From contig JBLDXI010000016.1 in NCBI GenBank assembly GCA_047495785.1, forward strand, positions 682,001 through 746,000: a DNA stretch of 64,000 nt, written 5' to 3'. The DNA comes from Lepidodermella squamata. Its lineage: Eukaryota; Gastrotricha. Under the pieces are notes generated by a model, which saw only the letters and a list, made by a program, of their open reading frames with translations, had not been told where the DNA came from and searched no databases. A program made the position numbers and the translations under genes. Below are positions 23,242-33,756 of this stretch, one piece after another; position 1 is the stretch's first letter; each line of letters opens with the position of its first letter.

Positions 23242-24742
23242 ATGATAAATAATTCAATGCTTGAAACAACGAGAAACTCGACGATGCCGTGGAGAGCTCT
23301 GTTCTATTTGATTGAGCCAAGTGAAACATATGGATTTTCAGTCAACGATACATCAGAATTAGCGATCGCCAGCACGAAATGCTTCTTACTAGCTACATTT
23401 GCTGAAATCGTCTACTCACATTTGAACGCTATGGACAATTATCGAATGCGAGATACGCTAACGTCATTCTCAGTGTTTTTACTATTTCATCTTCCAGAGT
23501 AAGTCAAAATCTCTCAGATAACTCGGATAAATCTATTTGCAATCATGTCTCTTAGTTTGATTCACAGAAATCCGGAGATGCTGGGTTATGAATGGATATG
23601 GAGTCATTCGAGGCTTTATGAATTTCATACAAACAATTACTGGACTTGGTTGGCTGTTTTCCTAATAGTAGATCTCTGGTACTACTTCTTCCACAAGCTT
23701 TGTCATGGTCAGTTACTCGATATTTCAATGTAGCCCCATTTCAAATTTTAATAATGTGATCAGGGTCCAACTTTCTAGGAGCATTTCACAACATAACCCA
23801 CAGCTCGAGCTGTTTCAATCTATCAACCGCCCTACGACAGTCCTATTTTGTGAAAATCACTTTCGCAGTAGGTTTCTGATTCATTTTTGTTTCGGGTGCG
23901 ATACTACTCCATTTTATTAGATTTCATGTTACCCCCTCGCCGTGTTAATCCCGCCGCCATTATTCGCTCTCCACTTTCAACTAAACTTCCTACGCCAACT
24001 GTGGCTACACTCTCGATTTATTCAAAACTTGGGCCCCATAGAATGGTTGTTCAATACTCCAAGCCATCATCGGATTCATCATTGCTGCAACAAAAACTTT
24101 GGCGGGTCTTTGATCATCTGGGACCGGCTTTTTTCAACATTTGCGAAGGAGATTGATAATGAACAACATAAAACCGGTCAAATGACGAATCCTGACCCTA
24201 TTGCACTAGCTACATACCCTTTCCTCCAAATTCTCAACATCAAGATGGATACCAGCAGCCGACCTAAGTCGATCAGCTCAGCTATACCGCTATGGGAGGG
24301 ATTTTATGGTTTTTTACACTTGATCATCGCGATTACGACCTTTTACAGAACCCTAGATATGCGTTTGAGTCCTTCTTCTTTCATTACCCTGGGCATAGCT
24401 TTCATAATCCTAGCAACTGTCTGCTCTGTCAGCTTTATTGTGGATCGCAAGCTGTGGTCTAAAGAAGTTGAAGTTTGCCGGCTGTTAGCCATTCTCGCCT
24501 TTTTGAAGCCTATTCTCAAGGCTCTGAAAGCAAAGCATTTAATCACATCGATTAGAATTATTTTCGTGCTTTCGCTTCTGCCATGGGCTTTGGCGGGATC
24601 GGAAAGGAACTCGAATCATGTTACTGCGCTGATGGAGGGCAAACTTGATACACCACGTCTAAGTAAACCCGACGATTCTAACAAGCAGCATGGTCGATTG
24701 AGTCGGTCTGCTAGCGCTTCTGAGCTTGCTACAAGAAAATAA
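23242..24742 (+). CDS. Divergent AGMO paralogue, copy 3
   Basis: Exons 23242-23498, 23556-23707, 23764-23867 and 23921-24742 join in phase to 444 residues. Exons 2 and 3 keep the family lengths of 152 and 104 bp. The first motif is FHKLCH. The second reads FHNITHSS instead of FHQTHHSS, so one histidine ligand is Thr. The third, HHRIHH, is intact, but the following [13 protein letters not shown] stretch is shortened to CCNKNFGG. The C-terminal tail is unrelated to the other copies and rich in Ser and charged residues. The open frame is kept, so it is probably a living protein with altered or no AGMO activity. Confidence 0.82.
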
Positions 24743-24841
24743 TTACTGAGAAAAGGGCGTCGAATCTCAATAAAATGTTAATTGGACCAGTCAGAGTAAG
24801 CAAAAGGAGTCTGAATTCGTTCAAGATTTTTCCTATGATCC

Positions 24842-25376
24842 TCACAAGTTGAGCTGTTTGGTTGCCACCTTCTCTCGTCCTTTAGCTTCGTGTACCTTGA
24901 GGGGGAAATTCATGTTAATTTAAATAAATGGGATAATTATTTTTTCGGCTTACAGATCCATTTGCAGCATTCAAAATGATTAGAGAAGGGACACTTTTAA
25001 TCGTAAAGTGATCAGAAAGCTTGGTCTAAGTAGAATAATATGCCTTAAGTTCTAATTCAGCCAGGAACCACCTTACCCTTCTTTCCTCGTCATCGTAAGG
25101 AATCGTCAACCATGGCATAGTTTTGTAGTACTCGGCGTAGCTTTTCGCATCGTTGTCGCAAGAAACGAAGATAATCTCCAAATTGTTTTTGCCAGATTTC
25201 ACTTGCTTGTAGTAGTCGATTAGATTCGGCGTGAATGCGCGGCACGGTGGGCACCAGTGGCCGGAGAAATACAGACCAATAAATTTGCCCTCACCGCAAA
25301 GGCTAGAAATCGCAACCTCTTGACCGGCTGCATTTTTCACTTTCTCACCTAAGATGGCTGCAACAGTATTAGCCAT
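24842..25376 (-). CDS. Nucleoredoxin/tryparedoxin-like thioredoxin-fold protein 1
   Basis: Exons 25376-25077, 25025-24954 and 24895-24842 join in phase to 141 residues. The redox site is WCPPC in the context GHWCPPCRAFTPNL. The sequence downstream, IIFVSCDND and [13 protein letters not shown], is typical of nucleoredoxin and tryparedoxin-type folds. The cis-Pro region is in exon 2 (IKSVPSLIIL). There is no signal peptide, so it should be cytosolic and act as a disulfide reductase. It is a tandem relative of the gene at 25515-26049 and lies tail-to-tail with AGMO copy 3, 99 bp apart. Confidence 0.85.
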
Positions 25377-25514
25377 GACTTGAATTAGCTTAAAAATCCT
25401 CTGGTTTTGATGATGTATAAGAAATACTGGGCCATGCCAGGTATAGCGTTTCTAAGAGACCATTGAGAGCCGAAAAAGCGCGAAATTCAAACGAATAGTT
25501 TATTAACACAGGTA

Positions 25515-26049
25515 TCACATGAATTGCTCGGGTGTTAATTCCTTATTCAACAGTTTTTCATAACCATTTTCTTCAAAGATCTAAAGAAATTGTAAATAGT
25601 TCATAATATGAATTAGTTATTTGATGCCTTACGTATCCTGTAGAACCATTTAAGATTATGAGAGTTGGAATTCCATCGATAGAAAAGTACTTTCTAACTT
25701 GATTCTAAAGAAATTTACTATGAGATTTCGACTGAATCAATCAAGGACTTACCCTTAAGGCTTCGTCTTCATAAGGAATGGTCAACCATGGCATAGTTGA
25801 GAAGTAATTTTTGAAGCTATCAGCATCTCTATCGCGAGAAATGAAAACTACCTCGAATTTTCCGCCGGGTTTTACTTTCTTGTAGAATTCGACCAGAAGT
25901 GGCGTGAAAGCTCGGCAAGGCGAGCACCATTGCGCCGAAAAGTACAGCGCAACAAATTTTCCACTGCCGCAAAAACTCTCGACAGCGACGCTTTCTCCTT
26001 GCCGGTTTTTCACTCTATAACCAATGAATTTTTTGATCACTTGGGCCAT
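25515..26049 (-). CDS. Nucleoredoxin/tryparedoxin-like thioredoxin-fold protein 2
   Basis: Exons 26049-25753, 25704-25633 and 25580-25515 join in phase to 144 residues. Exon 2 is 72 bp, as in its neighbour. The redox site is WCSPC in [12 protein letters not shown], followed by VVFISRDRD and [14 protein letters not shown]. The cis-Pro region reads [10 protein letters not shown]. There is no signal peptide. The Pro-to-Ser change inside the CxPC loop relative to its neighbour would be expected to shift redox potential, which is inference. Confidence 0.85.
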
Positions 26050-26728
26050 GAGTTAATTGTTACGAGTTAATGATGTAGAGTGCAGGCTTATAAAGGTCTG
26101 AATGAACCATCTGCGAGCTCTCGTAGTTACGCTTGGAATGCATTGCTAAAATGCGCATATCGATTCGCATTTACACCTGAGAGTGAGAGTCCGATGCTCA
26201 GTAGCGAGCAATTACGCATTTGAAATGATAGCTATTTGCGGGTTTGTTGTTATAGCCTGAATCACATGAAATATTCATCACCGGGGAAAGTGATTGTGCT
26301 ACATGGTATTGGTGATTCATGATCGGAAAAACGGTCTCCAAGAGTGTTACTTGTTCGATATGGCATGGATCCTAATGCATTAGCGATGTTCTCGATATTA
26401 TAGTGATCGCTTGTTATCACGTCGTTAATTGTTTTGTCATCGCATTACTGTCTGAACTTGTTGCCCCATTAGGCTGTAATCATTCTAAGCTGTTAAAGGC
26501 ATTTGAAAGATCTTATGCCAAATGAGGCTTATTAATTCTCCACTTATAGCTGCTGGCCACCTTGACTGAAAAAGCAAGGATCTGGATATTATCCAAAGTT
26601 GCCTCACTCCAGTTTGAAATCCTGATTTCGATTTATTCAATTAAACCTGAGTATTAAACGATTAATAGGAATAAAACCGACAAATCATTGATTTCTAGCT
26701 TAGTGCAGTCCCTCGTGCTTATAGGCTA
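26050..26728. other. Intergenic region
   Basis: It contains the upstream region of the redoxin gene and the 3' flank of the Cys-loop receptor gene. I see no coding sequence or repeat. Confidence 0.45.
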
Positions 26729-29071
26729 TTAGCAGATGATGGTTAAAAAAGCGTACAAATTCGTTGCCAAAAACATAGCTATCGAGAAGAGCAGAGCAGA
26801 AAGATCCATTGCTCGAACCAGCGAGACTCCTTGTATGAGGCGAATAAATGAGTCTTTAACCAGCTGCGCTGCAACCTTTTCGCTGTGATGTGACCATCCT
26901 AATATACAGCATTCGTAGACTGTTATAAGAGCCGTAATGCCACTTAGCATGAAGATGTACTGTACAAGAAGTATCGGCTCAGAAGTTTTCGGAATACTCA
27001 TCGCTGCATTGGACTGCGCAACTGTTAGAGATAGCAGAACAGTTGCGCAGAGAACAGATCGATTCGGGTCGTCTGGCGGGAGGAGAAATGAGGCATAGAC
27101 AAGGGTCATGATGATCAGACTCGTCGCAAATGAATTCAGCATGTAATAAGATGGATTTCGGTCCAGCCGAATTTTAACGGCGAAGTAACTTGATAACCTG
27201 TTCTCTCGCATTACTGAATTAGTGATTCCTATCTCTGACCTTGCGGATGAGACCCACCACATATCGCTGTTTAGGTTTTCACGGCCCTTGAAGAGTACGG
27301 CGGAAAATTTCTGAAATTCCGGAGGCTGTTCGATCATAAAGGTAAAGTCACAGCTTTGCGCGTCTAACGGGAACAAGCGAAGGTCCAGCTTGCAGTCGGT
27401 TTGAAATACGCCAAAGCGGACCCAGTGGAAATACAGGGTGCGGTTAGGTCTAGTGGGCAGGTAGACTATGTCAGTCCTATCTGAGTAGTAGAGGCTTGTT
27501 AGGAAAATGTCATCCGAACTGTTGGCTGATATCAAAGTGGGCCTCCAAACTCGGTCACCGTAAGCTGTGAACACGCGTTCTCCGTCATCTGCCCCAGGAG
27601 CTGTCGTTCTCCAATCGCAAGTTCGGACCATCCATTGCAAGCGGAGAGAGGCGAGAACTGATAACTGTTCCCGCATCACATCAATCCCTAGAAGCTTTTC
27701 AACGCTGAAAGTCGCGTAGATCTCCGTATTTGGGGCTGGGGCCATCACTTCAGCATTGATATATGGACAAGGGAGTAGATCGTCGATTATGACTAACGGG
27801 TAAATGTTCCCGTTGATCACATCGGGGATAGGTAACTCTGAATTGGAATAGATCTCATCGATGTGGCCAACATTTGGAATTTTTGTAGTTGTTGAGCTAC
27901 TAGGCTGCGAAGTAGTTGACGTTGAAAATTCTTGGCTGGTCGTCTCAGTCGTCGATGCAGTTGTTGTTGAAGCTGTAGTAGTATCAACAGCCGGGGTCGG
28001 GCTGGTTGCGGGATTGACTGTTGACGAATCCGGTATGGTCGTTGAATCTATGGCAGCGGTTGTAGTCGGTAGGCTAGTTGACGTGGTTGTAGATGATGTT
28101 GACGTGTAACAATCAGGCCCACATGCGATTTTGAACAAATAGAACTTGTTAAGCAAGACATCACCATCAGCATTCCCTAAGGCAGTGATGCTAATCTTCA
28201 CGTTGCCTGTGGCGATCAAATTTCGCAAGCCGGGGACATTCACGTTGCTAAAGCAAGTTCCTGGGACGCTCGAGCCACTTGGAGACATAACAACCTAGTA
28301 AAAAAACAAGGTAAATTATGGGTACATCTTGAGAACAATTTTCCTGTACCGTGATTGTATCGTTGTAGAACTGAATAGCCATGCTGTAATTCGCCATTGT
28401 TCCTGTGAATACATCTGCACCACAAGCCGTACTTGAAGTGGCCGAGGGCGTTCCGGGCATGTTTACACTTGGCGAGGAGGCCATTCCTCCTGGGACTGAG
28501 GTTACGTAAGCCAGCGATCCTGGTTTTATTCTTTGGAAGATTGCCAATCCTTGCATAGAATTAAAGCCGATATTGCAGCCAGATACTTCATTTCCTGTAA
28601 TAAAAGGTTATCTCAACAACAGAACTTTCTATGAAATTTTCACTCACCGAATCCAACCGTTGTAGTCGAAAGAAATATTCCCAGCCAGGCGTTTGTTGCT
28701 GATGTAGCATAGTTCGAAACGGCGTCGTATTCTATGCGGAGCTCAGATACGTCCGCTGGGATCGATTGGTTCATACTAAGCGTTCCGGAGCAGTAAACAA
28801 GTGATCCAAGATTCACGCCTCCCCCAACAAGGTTCATAGCCGTCAGCTGATAGCCTGAGTTGATATTAAGTTGCACACCCAAGGAAGTCGAAATTCCGCC
28901 AGAATTCGCCGTCACGCTTGAGTTGGCTGCGTCGAAAGATTGCCCCGAAAGGTAGGAAGCGGTGTAGAGCAGTGGTAGGGCCATCAGGTTTGTATTCGGA
29001 GTTGGATCTGAGGTTGCTGCATAGGTTTCCCGCGATAAGACATACAGGACAAGCAGACGGAGTGGCATCAT
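26729..29071 (-). CDS. Cys-loop ligand-gated ion channel with an extra N-terminal ectodomain and mucin-like linker
   Basis: Exons 29071-28648, 28594-28350 and 28294-26729 join in phase to 744 residues. Residues 1-20 form a signal peptide. Residues about 21-287 are an unfamiliar beta-rich, cysteine-containing ectodomain. Residues 288-365 are a Thr/Ser-rich linker. Residues 366-605 form the neurotransmitter-binding domain, with the 13-residue Cys loop CKLDLRLFPLDAQSC. Four membrane helices follow. M1-M2 includes FLLPPDDPNRSVLC and M2 reads TVLLSLTVAQSNAAM, closer to cation-selective nicotinic-like channels than to anion channels. The M3-M4 loop is only about 30 residues and the protein ends just after M4. 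The ligand cannot be predicted. The N-terminal extension is unusual for the family. Confidence 0.85.
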
Positions 29072-30539
29072 TTAACCGACAATTTGAACTGTCCTTTCTA
29101 GCTGGTTCGCACTCAATTCGGATAGGCACGATGTGGCTAAATAAAGCCTTTCCGCAGATCCGTTAATGAAAGCTATAATCACAAATAATGTTGGTAATTT
29201 ATGCACAAAAATACTGCGCAGTGAGTGCGCAATATGATTCCGGCATTTTTAATTGCCGCAACTTTTTCTCGAAAGCCAGCGGCTGAAGCCGCTTCTTACC
29301 TATGAGAGAAAAGTCACGTGGAATAGGTCACATGCGAATCACATGATGGAGCTTGGAAAACAGACAATTTCAAATGAAACATTAATGACGCTGAATGGTG
29401 CAAAATATTCGCATTCAGCCCAGTTAACTAAATTGCGCAATGAACTGCCTGAATTTAATTGGTTTTTTTAATTGCATTTGAATTTTCCCTGGTTCGCAAC
29501 TGCTAATTGTCCGGCTCAACTTCCATTACACATCGGGTTGTGCTGTCTACATTAAAGTAAAATGGCATAGGAGCTCGTCATCAAATGCAGCTGAATCTTT
29601 CACTAAACCATAGCTTGATAAACCGAAAAACTCCATGTTCATTTATTTTCTGTCTCAACACATTGCAACAAAATAAGGAGACACCGTGCTTGGATTACAT
29701 GTCATCTCAAGGGAACCCACAAAAATACACACGGCGTAACCTAATCACCACAAAAGTTCTTTCATATGACTTGAAGCCTTAAAGTACATGTCGGATGGCT
29801 TCGTCTGATGTTTCGAGGACGATAACCATTTCTGAATTGCAATGCTTGTTTACCATTGAATAATACATTTTGAAAGCATATTTAAAAGCTTTTTAGCCGT
29901 GGAACGGAAGCAAACGCGCGAAATATTATTTCCACCGACGTTCGATGCTGCGCAACGATAAGAGAAGCAATGTTAATTTTTTATTAAAAATGACCGCTTT
30001 GCAATTTGTGGTCTTCTGGGGCTAATTTCACCCGGATATCGCCAGTTCAAATCGCTTGTTTCCCCGATATCAAATAATGTGGCTTAATTTTTTGTCGAAC
30101 TTTTTTCTATCACTTGGGAAATCAAAGGCTCTCATAGAAGTGATTTCCATCAAATTTACGCCAAATTTGTCAGCGGTTGGTGGTAAACAAGCATGCTATT
30201 TATGAATCAGACCTCGAAAACTGACATCCGTGTCCAACATTAAGGTTCAATGATCATAATAAAATTAACGCTACTTATTCCCCCCAGCGTCGCTTGGAGA
30301 TTAATGATGAAGTGTCCACACACATATTTGCCAAAAAAGAGCGGTCGATTGCAGGGCAGAAAAACAGGTTCTCTGAATTTGAAGTAGTGAAGTAGTGGAC
30401 AAGTAATGAATGAATCTTCAGCCATTTAGATTCTTATAAGAGCAGACCGAAGCACAGCAGCTCACATGATTCTGTAACCCAGCAGAAAAATTCGCTGCAT
30501 CAGAACAACCAGCTGACGATTTCAGAGTGCGTAACAGTC
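29072..30539. other. Gene-poor intergenic region
   Basis: No coding gene is supported. It holds the upstream region of the Cys-loop receptor gene and AT-rich DNA with only short, featureless open frames. Confidence 0.45.
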
Positions 30540-31257
30540 AAGGCTCGGATAAACGGGCAAACATGTTTGCCAAACATTGACTTCAAACATTGCATTTACA
30601 AGTTCAAACTTTTTGTTCAAACATTGTTAACACCAACTAGGCTTCCAAACATGTTTGACCGTCTGAATACTCGTGTTTGAGAGAAAATGTTTGTGAAATT
30701 TGTTGAAAATGACTTCAAACAAAATCGCTCGACCGAGTGATTTTGTTTGACAAACATGCAAACATTTGGCGCTGTGGCTGCTGCGGAGCTGCCAGCCGGA
30801 ACGACATATGCGGAAGTTTTGCATGCGCTTCTTCAAAAAAATGGATAGAACACGATCACATTGATTCGTAAATGTCGAGGATCGCGCGGCAAGGAAAAAA
30901 AATCATATCAGAGTGGTCGAAAATGTAGAAGCATTCTACCCGTTTTTGTTATTTTTCTCCTATCATAAATTAAGCAAATTACCTAAATAATTTGCATAAA
31001 TTATGCAAATTATGTCCGCTTGCATAAATTATGCCTGATGATTTGCAAACATTTTGCTAGTTTTCTTGCAAACATTGCTTGAGCGTGTAAATGAAAGTTT
31101 GACAAACAAATGTTTGAAGCCTCAGGAAGTGACCTTTCACCTTTTCCAATGTTTGACAAACAAGTTTGTTCGTGTAAATGCATTTCAAACATTTTCATCA
31201 AACATCGATGTTTGAAGTAAATGTTTGACAAACTGTTTGCCCGTTTATCCGAGCCTT
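30540..31257. mobile_element. 718-bp inverted-repeat element (MITE) with 24-bp perfect ends
   Basis: The first 24 bp (30540-30563, beginning AAGGCTCGGATAAACGGGCA) are an exact inverted copy of the last 24 bp (31234-31257). Inside each end the similarity continues as runs of CAAACA and its complement TGTTTG, giving a long imperfect hairpin. There is no transposase. Flanking bases do not show an obvious target duplication, so the superfamily is unassigned. Confidence 0.75.
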
Positions 31258-33128
31258 TAAACATATTGAAGGTATCTGGAGGTTCATCTGGAGATGGAAT
31301 TGAAAAACCAGGCTGTCAGAGAAATCATTTGGACTGGGGACCAGTGGATTTCTCAACACGTATAAGTAGCCTTTATTTCTCGTTCGCAAGAATACGAGTT
31401 GAAACTGACGCATTGTATGCACCACATAATTTTTTCAGAAGTATCACTACGTACTACTGCGCCTGTGCCGTGAAGTGAAAGCGACCTTCAAGAACGGCGT
31501 CTGAAACGCTTAAAACGCTTGTCAACTGCAGTAAAATGCAAGACAGCATCAACTCGACCGTTTTTGCACCGAAATCCACCAATTCCTATGCTTTTTCATT
31601 ACCTCGCGCGCTACTTTGGGTAGCAGGTCGGGTGATTTGCAGGTCGAAGACTTCGTGCCACCGGGAAATTTCGTTACGAGTTACGAGAAGAAACAAGAAC
31701 CTGCCTCCCACCCACCGACATCACTGACAAAGCAAAGATGTTCAATTCCTCGAATAAATATTTTCAGGGAAAAATGCTTCCTACCATCTATGTTGATATA
31801 ATCCTCCTTCGCTTATTATATCAGTCCCTTTCGGTTAGTGGCACTGCCAATGAGGAATTTCGTTAGTTAATTTTTGAGGTGCCAGCTTTTATATTGGCTG
31901 CCACAATTTGCAAGGGAATATGGTACGAGCAGGAAACTTTAAGCACGCCTGCTTAAAGGAGAGCAGCAGCTTTTACTGCTTCAACCTCGATCCTTCAACT
32001 TTCACAAGATCAGCAAGATTACGACGAATCGCAGCCTTATTTTCAATGCTTAGCGCCATAGCTGAGTTTTCCATTGAGTCAAAATTTCCAAATTGGGCGG
32101 CATGTGATTCAATTTGAAAAACAACTATCCGTGTCGATTCCATAGTCGAGCGGCTTAAATAGCTGAATTTTGCACAAATATTAATAAATCAATCGGCCAT
32201 GGCTGCATATTCCGTGGAGACCTGTTACCTATCCAGAGGATCGGAAGAACTTTGGTCAGCCCTTAGATTTTTCGTCACGTGCTGGACAATAGCTAATGCA
32301 ATTGACGTTCCCGCTGCGTATAGCACGTATGTGGAATGCAAAACATGGGGAGTTAGTAAAATATGGACAATATTTCGTAACGATTGCCAATTAAAATGTT
32401 CAAATTATTTTCTAAACTTTAGAGCGCTAAACAGAAAAATAGCAATCAATTTAGTTAGATAGAAAACGACAAATCCTACTTTAAAGCCTTGCTTTAAACT
32501 ATAAAATCTGCATTTATACCTCAAAGCTCCACTGTGGAATTTTAAACATCGTAATTTAAAAACTGTGATATAAAATTACCTACACACCTACGCAGGCTTT
32601 ACAAATTCAACTTGACCTGCGGCTACGTACTTGAAAGTTGGAAGATTACCATATTCAATATTGATATTCAAGGAAGAAAATGACCCAGATCATCCGGATT
32701 CAGCGCCCAGTAACGCTGCTTCAAGCACTTAGAAAAGCGTTTGGAGCTTCTAGTGGTCAAAACGTCTTTACGGACGATTAAAGCCCTAATATTCAACCGT
32801 CTGCATAGTTACAGTTTCAGTGACTTTTTGGCGAGGAAAAGGCGTCTCCAATCCCTTGTTACGTCTAGATAATGACTAGGAAAAACGCCTCATCGGAAAC
32901 GTATTGCGGTGTTGCGGTGAACCGAATCATTACCCGAATATATATCTTGTAGTTTGAACGGGCTTGAAGCAATTAATCTCGGCAAGTGGCGTAGCGGAGA
33001 ACGACAATAGTTTATTCTTCTATTAGGCTAACTGCGACGCAAACGTTTGAACTTAGGAAATAAACAATAACTTTGGGTATTCCAGCATGATACAACATGT
33101 CAATGAGTTCTCCAGTAATCAAAACCCA
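31258..33128. other. Intergenic region with duplicated globin flanking DNA
   Basis: Apart from the globin relic at 31985-32059 and its promoter-like block at 32121-32163, I see no gene. About 32250-32350 resembles DNA upstream of globin 1 (about 33830-33945), so it is part of an old duplication. Confidence 0.5.
31985..32059 (-). pseudogene. Globin exon 1 relic
   Basis: It reads MALSIENKAAIRRNLADLVKVEGS, nearly the first exon of the intact globins at 33650 and 37883. The similarity stops after EGS, without a donor or second exon. The upstream TATTTAAGCC promoter block is still recognisable. Confidence 0.7.
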
Positions 33129-33650
33129 TCATGGCTTCTTAGCCTCTTCATCCATTATGCCCTGTGCTGCGGTGACCAGTCTCTTCCAAGCTTCAACATC
33201 AGCCGGCTTCATTTTCGTTCCAAGAAGTTGCTGCATCGTTTTCAGCAGAACAGCAAACGCGTTGACAAAATCTTGAGGCTGAAGACCAATTTTCGAATGC
33301 GCTTTTGATTTCAGCATTCCAGCCAATGCAGCTCGCAACTGCTCTACGTCATCCAGTTTGCCGATCATATCGACTACGACGGCGCCAACTGCTGGAGTTA
33401 ACTTACGCTTCATGTAGTCGCTCTTCGGTAGATCGGATGGCTTGAGATGGCGAATGGCTACAAAATGCTTATGATATCGGGGGTAGTCCTTCAGCAGCCT
33501 TAAAATATAATGAACGGTTAAATTATCATTCGAAGATCAAAGCTGATGAGTTGCTTACTTGGAGTAAAATGTGACCATCGAGCCTTCAACTTTCACAAAG
33601 TCAGCTAGGTTGCGCCGAATCGCAGCCTTATCCTCAGTGCTTAGCGCCAT
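33129..33650 (-). CDS. Intracellular single-domain globin, copy 1
   Basis: Exons 33650-33559 and 33498-33129 join in phase to 153 residues, the usual globin length. The start MALSTEDKAAIRRNLADFV and the CD region YPRYHKHFVAIRHLKPSDLP are globin-like. The proximal F8 His lies in LKSKAHSKIGLQPQDF. Aligning the E helix (KRKLTPAVGAVVVDMIGKLDD), the distal E7 position falls on Leu rather than His or Gln. There is no signal peptide, so it is cytosolic. It probably binds heme and oxygen or takes part in redox chemistry. Copy 2 at 37371-37883 is nearly identical. Confidence 0.88.
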
Positions 33651-33719
33651 TTCTGAGTTGTTGCCTGAGTCAAAAGTTCAAAATTTAGTTATTGAAGATG
33701 GCTGAAAATGCAAATATCC

Positions 33720-33756
33720 GTGTCGACTTTATTGTTGACCGGCTTAAATAGCTGTG
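33720..33756 (-). promoter_or_regulatory. Conserved globin core promoter block
   Basis: On the minus strand it contains CTATTTAAGCCGGTCAAC, a TATA-like box about 90 bp upstream of globin 1. Related blocks lie upstream of globin 2 (about 37925-37963) and both relics (about 36078-36121 and 32121-32163), which supports a functional role. Confidence 0.55.

Noticed and set aside
27861-28109. Val-rich plus-strand open frame
   Set aside because: It is the antisense shadow of the Thr/Ser-rich linker of the Cys-loop gene.
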